Shown here: piece after piece, positions 54,534-62,876 of the stretch
Layout of the letters: every line of letters starts with the position of its first letter
Position numbering within the stretch: position 1 is the first letter of the stretch
Source: SLSG01 sp964477035
GTDB taxonomy: Bacteria > Bacteroidota > Bacteroidia > Bacteroidales > UBA7960
Length of the DNA: 64,000 nt
Direction of reading: 5' to 3'
Assembly (NCBI GenBank): GCA_964477035.1
Contig: CAYZCW010000002.1
Coordinates: 186,001 to 250,000, forward strand
Position numbers and translations under genes: made by a program
Notes under the pieces: generated by a model
Seen by the model: only the letters and a program-made list of their open reading frames with translations
Databases searched by the model: none
What the model was told of the DNA's origin: nothing

Positions 54534-57500
54534 ATGTCTGCTCCCGATTTTGTCCACTTTCACGTCCACACCCAGTATTCCATCCTGGACGGGGCTTCCA
54601 AAATTGAGCCCCTCCTGGACAAGGCCGCGGCCGACGGCATGAAGGCCCTGGCCATTACCGACCACGGCAATATGTACGGGGTCCTGCACTTCTCCTCTTA
54701 TGCACGCAAGGCGGGCATAAAACCCATCATCGGATGTGAGGTCTATGTGGCAGAGGGCAGCCGGATGGAGAAAAAAGGCCGGGAGGACCGGAGCGGGCAC
54801 CACCTCATTCTCCTGGCCAAAAACCGGACAGGGTACGACAACCTGTCCAGGCTGGTATCCCTGGGCTTCCTGGAAGGATTTTATTACACCCCGCGCATCG
54901 ACAAGGAATTGCTGTTCCAATACCGTGAAGGCCTTATCGTGTCTTCGGCATGCCTGGGTGGTGAAATTCCCCAGACCATCATGGGAAAGGGCGTCGAACG
55001 GGCAGAGGAGGTGTTGATGGAGTACCTGGATGCCTTCGGCCCGGATTTCTACCTGGAATTGCAGAGGCACGGGCTGCCGGAACAGGAACCTGTCAACCAG
55101 GCCCTGATCGGTTTATCGCAAAAGCACGGGGTGAAGCTCATCGCCACGAACGACTGCCATTATGTGGATGCGGGCGATGCAAAAGCCCATGACATCCTGG
55201 TATGCCTTCAGACCGGCAAGGACCTGGACGATGAGAACCGCATGAAATATACCGGCAATGAATACCTGAAAACCCGGGAGGAGATGGCCACGCTGTTCGC
55301 CGACATACCGGAGGCCATTGCCAATACGGTCGAACTGGCCGAAAAGATAGAAGATTACGAGATCACCACCAGGAAGGTCCTGCTGCCCAACTTTCCCCTG
55401 CCACAGGGATTCAGTTCAGAGGATGACTACCTGGGCCACTTGTCCTACGAAGGCGCTGCGCGCCTGTATCCCGAAGTGAATGAGGAAGTGCGCTCCCGAC
55501 TGGATTTTGAACTGCAGGTGATCGGGGAAATGGGCTTTGCCGGGTATTTTCTGATCGTGCAGGACTTCATCAATGAAGCGCGGAACATGGGGGTGGCCGT
55601 CGGGCCCGGCAGGGGAAGCGCTGCGGGTTCCGTGGTGGCCTACTGCACTGGGATCACGGCCATTGACCCCATTAAATACAACCTGCTTTTTGAACGATTC
55701 CTGAACCCGGAACGCATTTCCATGCCCGACATCGACATCGACTTCGATGATGAAGGCCGTGACAAGGTCATGCAGTATGTGATCAGGAAATACGGCCGGG
55801 AGCGGGTGGCACAGATCGTCACCTTCGGCACCATGGCAGCCAAATCCTCCATCCGGGATGTGGCCCGCGTGCTCAAGCTGCCTCTGCCCGAAGCAGACCG
55901 CCTGGCCAAACTGGTTCCCGACCGACCCAACACCTCCCTGGCCAGGGCCTATAAGGAAGTGCCGGAACTTTCCCAGGCCATGGACGATCCCAATGAACTG
56001 ATAGGCCAGACCCTGAAGTACGCCCAAAAGCTGGAAGGCTCCAACCGCCAGACGGGAGTCCATGCCTGCGGCGTCATCATCGGGCCAAAAAACCTGCTGG
56101 AGTGCATCCCCTTAAGTACCCAAAAAGATTCCGACCTTCCCGTCACCCAGTATGAAGGGAAGTATGTGGAGATGGTCGGGATGCTGAAAATGGATTTCCT
56201 CGGATTGAAGACCCTTTCCATCATCAAGGATGCCGTGAAGAACATCCAGCAACGCTTTGGGAGCAGGATCGATATCGAGCGCATCCCCCTGGACGACGAG
56301 GACACTTTCAGGCTTTACCAGAGGGGCGACACCGTGGGCACTTTTCAGTTTGAATCCATGGGCATGCGCGAGTACCTGAAAGAACTCCGGCCCACAAACA
56401 TCGAGGACCTGATCGCCATGAATGCCCTTTACAGGCCTGGCCCCATGGAGTTTATCCCCCTGTATATCAACCGAAAACACGGAAGGCAAAAGGTGGACTA
56501 CCCCCACCCCTGGCTGGAAGAGATCCTTCAGCCCACTTACGGCATCATGGTGTACCAGGAGCAGATCATGCAGGCAGCCCAAATCATGGCAGGCTTCAGC
56601 CTGGCCAATGCCGACATCCTGCGCCGGGCCATGGGCAAGAAGAAAAAGGATGAAATGGACAGGCAGAAGACCTTTTTCATGGAGGGGGCGGCGACAAAAG
56701 GCATCGAAGAAGAAACGGCCGCACGGATTTTCGACGTCATGGCCCGTTTTGCTGAATACGGGTTCAACCGGTCCCATTCTGCAGCCTATTCCGTGGTGGC
56801 CTACCGGACAGCTTACCTGAAGGCAAACTACCCGGCAGAGTTCATGGCAGCCGTGCTGACCCATAATTTCAGCGACATCAAGAAGATCACTTTCTTTATG
56901 GAGGAGTGCCAGCGCCAGGGAATCCCGGTGCTGGGCCCGGACATCAATGAAAGCATGTTTAATTTTGTGGTCAACGACAAGGGAGAAATCCGCTTTGGGC
57001 TGGGAGCCATCAAGGGAGTGGGGGAGGGAGCCGTGGATAACATCGTGGGGGAGAGAAATGAACATGGCCCTTTCCGGAATGTGTTCGACTTCTCCAAACG
57101 GGTCAACCTGCGCACCGTCAACAAAAGGGTTTTTGAATCCCTTGCCCGTGCCGGGGCATTCGACAGTTTCCCTGACTGCCACAGGGCCCAGTTCTTCCAT
57201 TCGGAAGACAACGGCCTGACCAGCTTTATCGACAGGATCATCAGGCATACAAACCAGGTCATCCTGCGGGAGAACACCTCCCAGATGAATTTATTTGAGG
57301 ACAATGAGGAATTGTCCTACCCGGATCCCGAATTGCCTGACTGCCCGCCCTGGGACAAGCTGGAAACGCTGAAGCAGGAGAAGGAAGTCACCGGCATGTA
57401 TATTTCCGGGCACCCGCTGGATGATTATAAGATTCAGATAGAGGCATTCTGCAATGCCTCTGTGGGCGACCTTAAAAACCTGCTTCCATTGCGGAATAAG

Positions 57501-57998
57501 GAGATCACCTTTGCCGGCATCATCACGGAAGCCTCCCATAAATACACCAAAAACGGAAAACCTTACGGGAGCTTCCAGGTGGAGGATTATTCGGACACCC
57601 ACCAGCTGTTTTTATTTGCGGAAGACTACCTGCGCATGAAACACTTTCTGGCCAGCCAGCAATTCGTGATGATTCGGGCCAGGGTGCAGGAAAACCGCTA
57701 CAACAGCCGGCAAATGGAGGTCAAGATCAAAAACATCAACCTCCTCAGCGAACTGGAAGACACCATGATGAACAACCTGACACTGATCCTCCCGGTGGCG
57801 GATATCACGGCGGAAATGGTCGACAGGGTGGTATCCATGTCGCGCAGACACAGGGGCAGGACCAGGCTGAAGATATCCATCCATGACCAGCTTGAAAATG
57901 CCTGTGTGGACATGCTGTCGCGGAAACTGAAGGTGGAACCGATCGGCTTTCTTCAGGACCTGCTTAAACAATACAGGGTGAAATTCCGTTTGAATTGA
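54534..57998 (+). CDS. dnaE: DNA polymerase III alpha subunit DnaE
   Basis: Replicative polymerase, 1,154 residues. N-terminal PHP domain (FVHFHVHTQYSILDGAS at 4-20, ALAITDHGNMYG), polymerase core with catalytic aspartates in MPDIDIDFDDEGRD (about 398-411), GPGRGSAAGSVVAY, a tandem helix-hairpin-helix region (GLGAIKGVGEGAV, about 823), and a C-terminal OB fold (about 985-1060). In this lineage a separate epsilon subunit would proofread. The 266-bp gap from rpsP holds the rpsP leader hairpin; no clear dnaE promoter was found. Confidence 0.97.
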   Translation: MSAPDFVHFHVHTQYSILDGASKIEPLLDKAAADGMKALAITDHGNMYGVLHFSSYARKAGIKPIIGCEVYVAEGSRMEKKGREDRSGHHLILLAKNRTGYDNLSRLVSLGFLEGFYYTPRIDKELLFQYREGLIVSSACLGGEIPQTIMGKGVERAEEVLMEYLDAFGPDFYLELQRHGLPEQEPVNQALIGLSQKHGVKLIATNDCHYVDAGDAKAHDILVCLQTGKDLDDENRMKYTGNEYLKTREEMATLFADIPEAIANTVELAEKIEDYEITTRKVLLPNFPLPQGFSSEDDYLGHLSYEGAARLYPEVNEEVRSRLDFELQVIGEMGFAGYFLIVQDFINEARNMGVAVGPGRGSAAGSVVAYCTGITAIDPIKYNLLFERFLNPERISMPDIDIDFDDEGRDKVMQYVIRKYGRERVAQIVTFGTMAAKSSIRDVARVLKLPLPEADRLAKLVPDRPNTSLARAYKEVPELSQAMDDPNELIGQTLKYAQKLEGSNRQTGVHACGVIIGPKNLLECIPLSTQKDSDLPVTQYEGKYVEMVGMLKMDFLGLKTLSIIKDAVKNIQQRFGSRIDIERIPLDDEDTFRLYQRGDTVGTFQFESMGMREYLKELRPTNIEDLIAMNALYRPGPMEFIPLYINRKHGRQKVDYPHPWLEEILQPTYGIMVYQEQIMQAAQIMAGFSLANADILRRAMGKKKKDEMDRQKTFFMEGAATKGIEEETAARIFDVMARFAEYGFNRSHSAAYSVVAYRTAYLKANYPAEFMAAVLTHNFSDIKKITFFMEECQRQGIPVLGPDINESMFNFVVNDKGEIRFGLGAIKGVGEGAVDNIVGERNEHGPFRNVFDFSKRVNLRTVNKRVFESLARAGAFDSFPDCHRAQFFHSEDNGLTSFIDRIIRHTNQVILRENTSQMNLFEDNEELSYPDPELPDCPPWDKLETLKQEKEVTGMYISGHPLDDYKIQIEAFCNASVGDLKNLLPLRNKEITFAGIITEASHKYTKNGKPYGSFQVEDYSDTHQLFLFAEDYLRMKHFLASQQFVMIRARVQENRYNSRQMEVKIKNINLLSELEDTMMNNLTLILPVADITAEMVDRVVSMSRRHRGRTRLKISIHDQLENACVDMLSRKLKVEPIGFLQDLLKQYRVKFRLN

Positions 57999-58035
57999 AA
58001 GGCATGTTTTTATATTCCCGGTCAGGGAAAATATG

Positions 58036-58043
58036 TAAATTTG
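58036..58043 (+). promoter_or_regulatory. candidate trxA promoter, -7 element
   Basis: TAAATTTG matches TAnnTTTG, 37 bases before the trxA ATG. The -33 region shows only a T-rich run. Confidence 0.5.
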
Positions 58044-58080
58044 CAGGAAAACAAGCGCTAACCCTTTATCCTTAAAGACC

Positions 58081-58398
58081 ATGACCATTGAATTTACCGA
58101 TTCCAATTTTGAAGAGCTGGCGATGAAATCAGACAAGCCGGTACTTGTCGACTTTTGGGCTGAATGGTGCGGTCCCTGTCGCATGGTGGCTCCCCTGGTT
58201 GCCGAAATTGCCAAAGAATATGAAGGCAAAGCCGTGGTGGGCAAACTCGACGTGGATTCCAACCCGGAAATCGCCACGCGTTTCGGCATCCGCAACATCC
58301 CCACCATCCTCTTCCTGAAGAATGGGGAGGTGGCAGACAAACAGGTGGGCGCGGTGCCCAAATCGGTCCTTGCATCCAAGATCGAAGGTTTGTTGTAA
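58081..58398 (+). CDS. trxA: thioredoxin
   Basis: Cytoplasmic dithiol reductant, 105 residues. Active site WAEWCGPCRM (about 24-33), cis-Pro loop IRNIPTILFLKNG near residue 75, buried Asp in VLVDFWA. A normal TrxA in length and motifs, with its own promoter and terminator. Confidence 0.97.
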   Translation: MTIEFTDSNFEELAMKSDKPVLVDFWAEWCGPCRMVAPLVAEIAKEYEGKAVVGKLDVDSNPEIATRFGIRNIPTILFLKNGEVADKQVGAVPKSVLASKIEGLL

Positions 58399-58418
58399 AC
58401 CGGCAGTAAAAAACCCAT

Positions 58419-58450
58419 AAGGGTGCCGTTTATTCAGCGGCGCCCTTTTT
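58419..58450 (+). terminator. rho-independent terminator after trxA
   Basis: 10-bp stem AAGGGTGCCG / CGGCGCCCTT (one U-G pair), 9-base loop, then five T. It ends only 13 bases before the TTG start of the DUF58 gene. Confidence 0.8.
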
Positions 58451-58463
58451 CATTCCCCGCACC

Positions 58464-59396
58464 TTGAACCAGCGAATCGATCCGGAAGTCCCCCGCCGTT
58501 TTGGAAACCTTGAGCTGCTTGCCCGGCAGGTTGTCGAAGGTTTCATCACCGGCCTCCATAAAAGCCCCTTCCATGGCTTTTCTGTGGAATTCGCGGAACA
58601 CCGCATCTACAATCCCGGGGAAAGCACAAGACACATCGACTGGAAGCTCTATGCCAGAACCGAGAAACTGTTTGTGAAACGCTTTGAGGAAGAGACCAAC
58701 CTGAGGTGCCAGCTTGTGATTGACAATTCTTCCTCCATGCACTTCCCGGCTTTCGGGCGTCCGGAACAATTCCCATCCAAACTGCGTTTCTCGGTGGAAT
58801 GCGCCGCTGCCCTGGCCCTCCTTCTGAGAAAGCAGCGTGACGCCGTCGGACTGAGCATCGTATCCGACCAGGTGGAACTCCATACGCAGGCACGGTCCTC
58901 CAGCGTGCATCACAAGGCGGTATTCGGACACCTCGAACGTCTGTACCTTAAAGAAAGTCAATTGCTGAACAAGACCACGGACACGGCCCGCCTGCTTCAC
59001 TACCTGGCGGACAACATCCACAAACGATCCCTGGTGGTCATCTTCAGCGACATGCTCGACAACCAGGGAAGTGCGGAAGCATTGTTCCCCGCCCTGCAGC
59101 ACCTGAAACACAACAAGCATGAGGTGATCCTTTTCCATGTTCATGACCGGCAACGCGAGATGGACTTTGACTATGATCACCGTCCCATGAAGTTCGTCGA
59201 CATGGAAAGCGGCCGGGAGCTCAAGCTCAACCCCCTCGATATCAAACAAAAATACAGGGAGGGCATGCAGGCGTACTTCAAAGAACTGCGCCTCAAATGC
59301 ATGCAGTATCATATCGATTTTGTCCCATCGGACCTGGGAGAAGGTTTTGATAAGGTGTTGCTTTCCTTCCTGGTGAAACGATCCCGGCTGTATTGA
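58464..59396 (+). CDS. DUF58 domain protein (vWA-like), MoxR-associated type
   Basis: 310-residue protein with a von Willebrand A-like fold. Seen: FHGFSVEFAEHRIYNPGESTRHIDW-type region split across residues 36-60 (family hallmark), KRFEEETNLR, the MIDAS-like DNSSSMHF (about 88) and VVIFSDMLD. Partner MoxR ATPases usually lie next to DUF58 genes, but none is in this window. The start is TTG because no ATG precedes the conserved region, and it lies just past the trxA terminator. Confidence 0.85.
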   Translation: MNQRIDPEVPRRFGNLELLARQVVEGFITGLHKSPFHGFSVEFAEHRIYNPGESTRHIDWKLYARTEKLFVKRFEEETNLRCQLVIDNSSSMHFPAFGRPEQFPSKLRFSVECAAALALLLRKQRDAVGLSIVSDQVELHTQARSSSVHHKAVFGHLERLYLKESQLLNKTTDTARLLHYLADNIHKRSLVVIFSDMLDNQGSAEALFPALQHLKHNKHEVILFHVHDRQREMDFDYDHRPMKFVDMESGRELKLNPLDIKQKYREGMQAYFKELRLKCMQYHIDFVPSDLGEGFDKVLLSFLVKRSRLY

Positions 59397-59410
59397 AACA
59401 TGCCGTGGAA

Positions 59411-59444
59411 TTTGTTTTCCGTTGGGTATTTTCCATTAAATTTG
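59411..59444 (+). promoter_or_regulatory. candidate promoter of the PAS protein gene
   Basis: TTTG (59411-59414), 22-base spacer, TAAATTTG (59437-59444). A start near 59451 gives a 17-base leader to ATG 59468 and excludes the longer ATG at 59393. Confidence 0.5.
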
Positions 59445-59467
59445 GAGCGACCAAGTCCCCAACACCC

Positions 59468-60802
59468 ATGTTTTGGAATCCCTTCAACATCATTCTGCTG
59501 ACCTTGTGGTTGTTAACCCTTGCTGCTTTTGTACTGTACAGGCAGGGAAGAAAAAAAAGGCATCAAAAGACCCTGGAGAAGCACCTGTCTGAGCGGGATC
59601 AGACCTTTTTAAGGCTCCGGCAAAGCGAAGAGCGGTACGAAAAGCTCATCAGCCACATGAATGAGGGGCTTATCTTTACCGACGACAAGGACAAGATACG
59701 CTTCGTCAACAAATGTTCCTGCTCCATTCTGAAAACCACATCCAGGCAGATACTGGGCCGCTCCATCCTGGAATTCGTTCTGAGTCCCATGGAGGCAAAA
59801 AAACTCGGTCTTCCCTACGAACTGAAACGGCCCGGCTGTTCCCACCGGGAGGAGGTTCAGATGGTCAGGGGCAACGGGGAGATGTTCTGGGCAAGCCTGA
59901 ACATCAGTTACCTGGACAGCCTGCATGACCATATGCCGGGGGCCATCATCGTCATGACCGACATCACGGAGCAGAAGAAATCCGAAGAGAGACTGCACAA
60001 CCTGACCATCAGCCTGAACCAGAAAGTACAACAGCTTGACTGCCTGTTTGACATATCAGACATCACCAATGTGCCCGGCATTTCTTTTGATGGGATATTT
60101 GAGCGGTCCCTTGAGGTGATTCCATTCGGCCTGAAATTTCCGCATGATGTCTGGGTCGAAATTCGTTTCGGAGACAGGCGGTATGCCTCAAAGAACCACC
60201 AGGAGTCACGGTGGTCCTATTCTGTGCCCATCAAGGGGCAGAACAAAAAAATCGGCACCCTTACGGTCGGATACCTGGAAAACAAACCCCTGGTCAACAA
60301 GGATCCCTTTCATATCAATGAGAAGATCCTGGTCAAAAACATTGCCGAGAAACTTGGACAGGTCATCGAGATCAAACAAATGGAGACCACCCTGAACGCC
60401 GGCCTGAAAAGACTGGACCAGGTGCGGGACATGGCGCGCATCGGGGAATGGGAGTGGGACATTCCCAGGAACCGGTTCCGGTTCTCCAGAGGTTTTTTTG
60501 AGGTGGTGGGGGTGCCGGCGGCTTCCCGGCGACACTATTCCTTCCAGCAATTCATCGCCCAGGTAAGCAAGGAGGACCTTCCCGCCATGGAGTCTTTTAC
60601 CGCGGAGCTCCGAAACGGGTCTCCGGGAGAAAAGACATGGGTGTTTCATATCAGCACGCATTCGGGCCAGGAGAAGCTGCTGTTTTCTAACGGGACCCTC
60701 GTCAAGGCCGGCGGCAACGGAGAAAGGCACTATGCAGGGATACTGCAGGACCTTGGCTGGCAATTAAAGAAGAGCGGCCTTGACGTGACGCAGATCAGCT
60801 GA
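59468..60802 (+). CDS. membrane PAS sensor protein without output domain
   Basis: 444 residues. One N-terminal membrane helix (NIILLTLWLLTLAAFVLY, about 7-24), a short coiled coil, PAS 1 (about 50-175: YEKLISHMNEGLIFTDD, then a PAC segment GAIIVMTDITEQKK), a GAF-like middle region (about 180-300) and PAS 2 (about 310-440: DMARIGEWEWDIPRN). The protein stops there: no histidine kinase, cyclase or phosphatase domain and no frame continuing past the stop. It may pass its signal to a separate kinase. Confidence 0.8.
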   Translation: MFWNPFNIILLTLWLLTLAAFVLYRQGRKKRHQKTLEKHLSERDQTFLRLRQSEERYEKLISHMNEGLIFTDDKDKIRFVNKCSCSILKTTSRQILGRSILEFVLSPMEAKKLGLPYELKRPGCSHREEVQMVRGNGEMFWASLNISYLDSLHDHMPGAIIVMTDITEQKKSEERLHNLTISLNQKVQQLDCLFDISDITNVPGISFDGIFERSLEVIPFGLKFPHDVWVEIRFGDRRYASKNHQESRWSYSVPIKGQNKKIGTLTVGYLENKPLVNKDPFHINEKILVKNIAEKLGQVIEIKQMETTLNAGLKRLDQVRDMARIGEWEWDIPRNRFRFSRGFFEVVGVPAASRRHYSFQQFIAQVSKEDLPAMESFTAELRNGSPGEKTWVFHISTHSGQEKLLFSNGTLVKAGGNGERHYAGILQDLGWQLKKSGLDVTQIS

Positions 60803-62042
60803 ACACGTCCACGATCTTCCCGGTGGCGTACTTGCCTGCATCCAGCTTGGCCTTGAGCTTGGAGAAGGCCTCCAGGGTATACTCCACATCATCCAGTGTG
60901 TGCACCGCTGTGGGAATCAGCCGCAGGATCAGCACCCCTTTGGGAACCACGGGGTAGGTGACTGCCGAACAGAATACGTTATAGTTCTCCCGCATGTCAT
61001 ACGCCAGGTTCGCGCCCTCGGCCGTGTCCCCGCTCAGGAATACGGGGGTGACGGGTGACTGCGTATTGCCAATGTTGAAGCCCCTGTCCTTGAGTCCCTT
61101 CTGTAACGCGTTGGCGATCAGCCACAACTTTTCCCTGAGCCCGGGCTGGGTACGCACCAGCTCGAGCCTCTTGAGCGCCCCAACGACCAGCGGCATGGGC
61201 AGTGATTTGGCAAAAATCTGGCTGCGCATATTGTACATCAGATAGGTAATGACCTCACGCGGACCAGCGACAAAGGCGCCTATGGAAGCCATGGCTTTGG
61301 CAAAGGTGCCGAAGTAGACATCCACCTGATCCTGCACCCCGAAATGTTCGGCCACGCCGGCCCCGGTGGGTCCCATCGTGCCGAAACCGTGGGCATCGTC
61401 CACCAGCAGGCGGAAGTTGAAATCTTTCTTCATGGCGGCGATCTCATCCAGCTTGCCCAGGTCGCCCGACATGCCAAAAACCCCCTCGGTAATGACCAGG
61501 ATGCCCCCACCGGTCGTTTCGCAGAGGCGGGTGGCACGCTCCAGCTGTTTGCGAAGGTTCTCCATGTTGTTGTGCGGAAAGACAAATCGCTTGCCCAGGT
61601 GCATGCGCAGGCCGTCGATAATGCAGGCATGGGCCTCGGAGTCGTACACGACGACATCATTTCTGTCCAGCAGGGAATCAATGATGGACACCATCCCCTG
61701 GTAGCCGTAATTCAACAGGTAGGCAGACTCCTTGCCCACATATTCCGCCAATTCCCTTTCCAGCTGTTCATGGAGGTCGGTTTGACCCGACATCATCCGG
61801 GCTCCCATGGGAAGGGCAAGCCCGTAAGCTTCGGAAGCCTCTGCATCGGCCCGCCTGACCTCCGGGTGGTTAGCCAGACCGAGATAGTTGTTCAGGCTCC
61901 AGACCAGACGCTCCTTGCCTTGAAAAATCATCCTGTTGGAAATATCCCCTTCCAGTTTGGGGAAAGTGAAATACCCATGGATCTGGGAAGCATACTGGCC
62001 CAGAGGCCCCATCTTTTTCGTCGTCTTATCGAATATGTCCAC
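60795..62042 (-). CDS. alpha-oxoamine synthase family enzyme (serine palmitoyltransferase / KBL-like)
   Basis: PLP fold-type I enzyme of 415 residues that condenses an amino acid with an acyl-CoA. PLP lysine in YFGTFAKAMASIG (about 246-250), DDAHGFGTMG (about 217-226), and the conserved SLNNYLGLANHPE. This subfamily, conserved across Bacteroidota, has been linked to sphingolipid (serine palmitoyltransferase) synthesis; 2-amino-3-ketobutyrate CoA ligase activity is the alternative. Start is GTG 62042; no upstream ATG. The end overlaps the convergent PAS gene by 8 bases. Confidence 0.85.
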   Translation of the reverse strand: MDIFDKTTKKMGPLGQYASQIHGYFTFPKLEGDISNRMIFQGKERLVWSLNNYLGLANHPEVRRADAEASEAYGLALPMGARMMSGQTDLHEQLERELAEYVGKESAYLLNYGYQGMVSIIDSLLDRNDVVVYDSEAHACIIDGLRMHLGKRFVFPHNNMENLRKQLERATRLCETTGGGILVITEGVFGMSGDLGKLDEIAAMKKDFNFRLLVDDAHGFGTMGPTGAGVAEHFGVQDQVDVYFGTFAKAMASIGAFVAGPREVITYLMYNMRSQIFAKSLPMPLVVGALKRLELVRTQPGLREKLWLIANALQKGLKDRGFNIGNTQSPVTPVFLSGDTAEGANLAYDMRENYNVFCSAVTYPVVPKGVLILRLIPTAVHTLDDVEYTLEAFSKLKAKLDAGKYATGKIVDVFS

Positions 62043-62073
62043 GATCTTTATGATTTTTTGTGAAATTGAATTG

Positions 62074-62081
62074 CAAAACTA
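62074..62081 (-). promoter_or_regulatory. candidate promoter of the oxoamine synthase gene (-7)
   Basis: The minus strand reads TAGTTTTG, matching TAnnTTTG, 31 bases before the GTG start. A possible -33 TTTG lies 25 bases further upstream, wider than usual. Confidence 0.45.
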
Positions 62082-62170
62082 ATCATTTCATCCGATTCTC
62101 GGCAGGCAAATCGATGCATGGCAGCCGGCGATATTCACAAAGCTCTGTATATCTGCATTATAGATGTTTT

Positions 62171-62875
62171 TTACGTCACATTGCCGGGGAAAAGCCCCTG
62201 GAAAAACACGGCAGGATCAGGGCAAACCTCCCGGAAATGGGGGCATTCTTCCGGTGTGCACACTCCGGGAAAGTCTCCCTGATGCCCTGACATGTCGGCA
62301 ATGATTTGAAAATGCAGGTGGGGAGGCCAGTTTCCATTGACTTCAGGCGGGCCCACACGGCACAAAAGCTGCCCCTGGCGCAGGGGCTGGTCGGCTTCCA
62401 GCCCCTGGAGGGACTCCCGGTCGAGGTGACCGTAGAGGGTGAAAAAGGCCTGGCCTTCAAGCTGGTGACGGACGATGATCGTGGGACCGTAATCGCCGAA
62501 TTGACGGTTCTCCCGGAAACTGTGTATGCGCCCCTCCAGGGGAAGATACACCGGGGTTCCCGCCCGGGCCCACACATCGATTCCCAGATGAATGCTCCTT
62601 GGAGTCCGCCCCCCCCGGTTGAAAAGGGCACTTCGACGGTATACCGCACGGTCCTCCAGATAACCTCCATAGGCATAGCGGGCCCCATTCCGGGACAGCT
62701 GGGCGTTGATGTAGGCATCCAGAGCCAGGGTATCGGAAAAATCGATGGCCTCCAGCTCCGTGTTTTCAATGCCCAGATTGGCAAGGCAGGTATTGCCGGG
62801 CACCAGTTCCGGATCAAACAGGGAAGAGAACCCTGTATGGTGGCGTTTCAACAGCGGGGAAAGGGCTTGTTTCAT
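62171..62875 (-). CDS. M23-family metallopeptidase without signal peptide
   Basis: LytM/lysostaphin-fold zinc peptidase, 234 residues from ATG 62875. Zinc ligands: His and Asp in IHLGIDVWA (about 109-117) and the HLH motif in PPHLHFQ (about 194). M23 enzymes normally cut peptidoglycan peptides outside the membrane, but no signal peptide or membrane helix is visible, so export or a cytoplasmic role is unclear. It starts 1 bp after the uvrB stop and is surely co-transcribed with it. Confidence 0.88.
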   Translation of the reverse strand: MKQALSPLLKRHHTGFSSLFDPELVPGNTCLANLGIENTELEAIDFSDTLALDAYINAQLSRNGARYAYGGYLEDRAVYRRSALFNRGGRTPRSIHLGIDVWARAGTPVYLPLEGRIHSFRENRQFGDYGPTIIVRHQLEGQAFFTLYGHLDRESLQGLEADQPLRQGQLLCRVGPPEVNGNWPPHLHFQIIADMSGHQGDFPGVCTPEECPHFREVCPDPAVFFQGLFPGNVT

Positions 62876-62876
62876 A

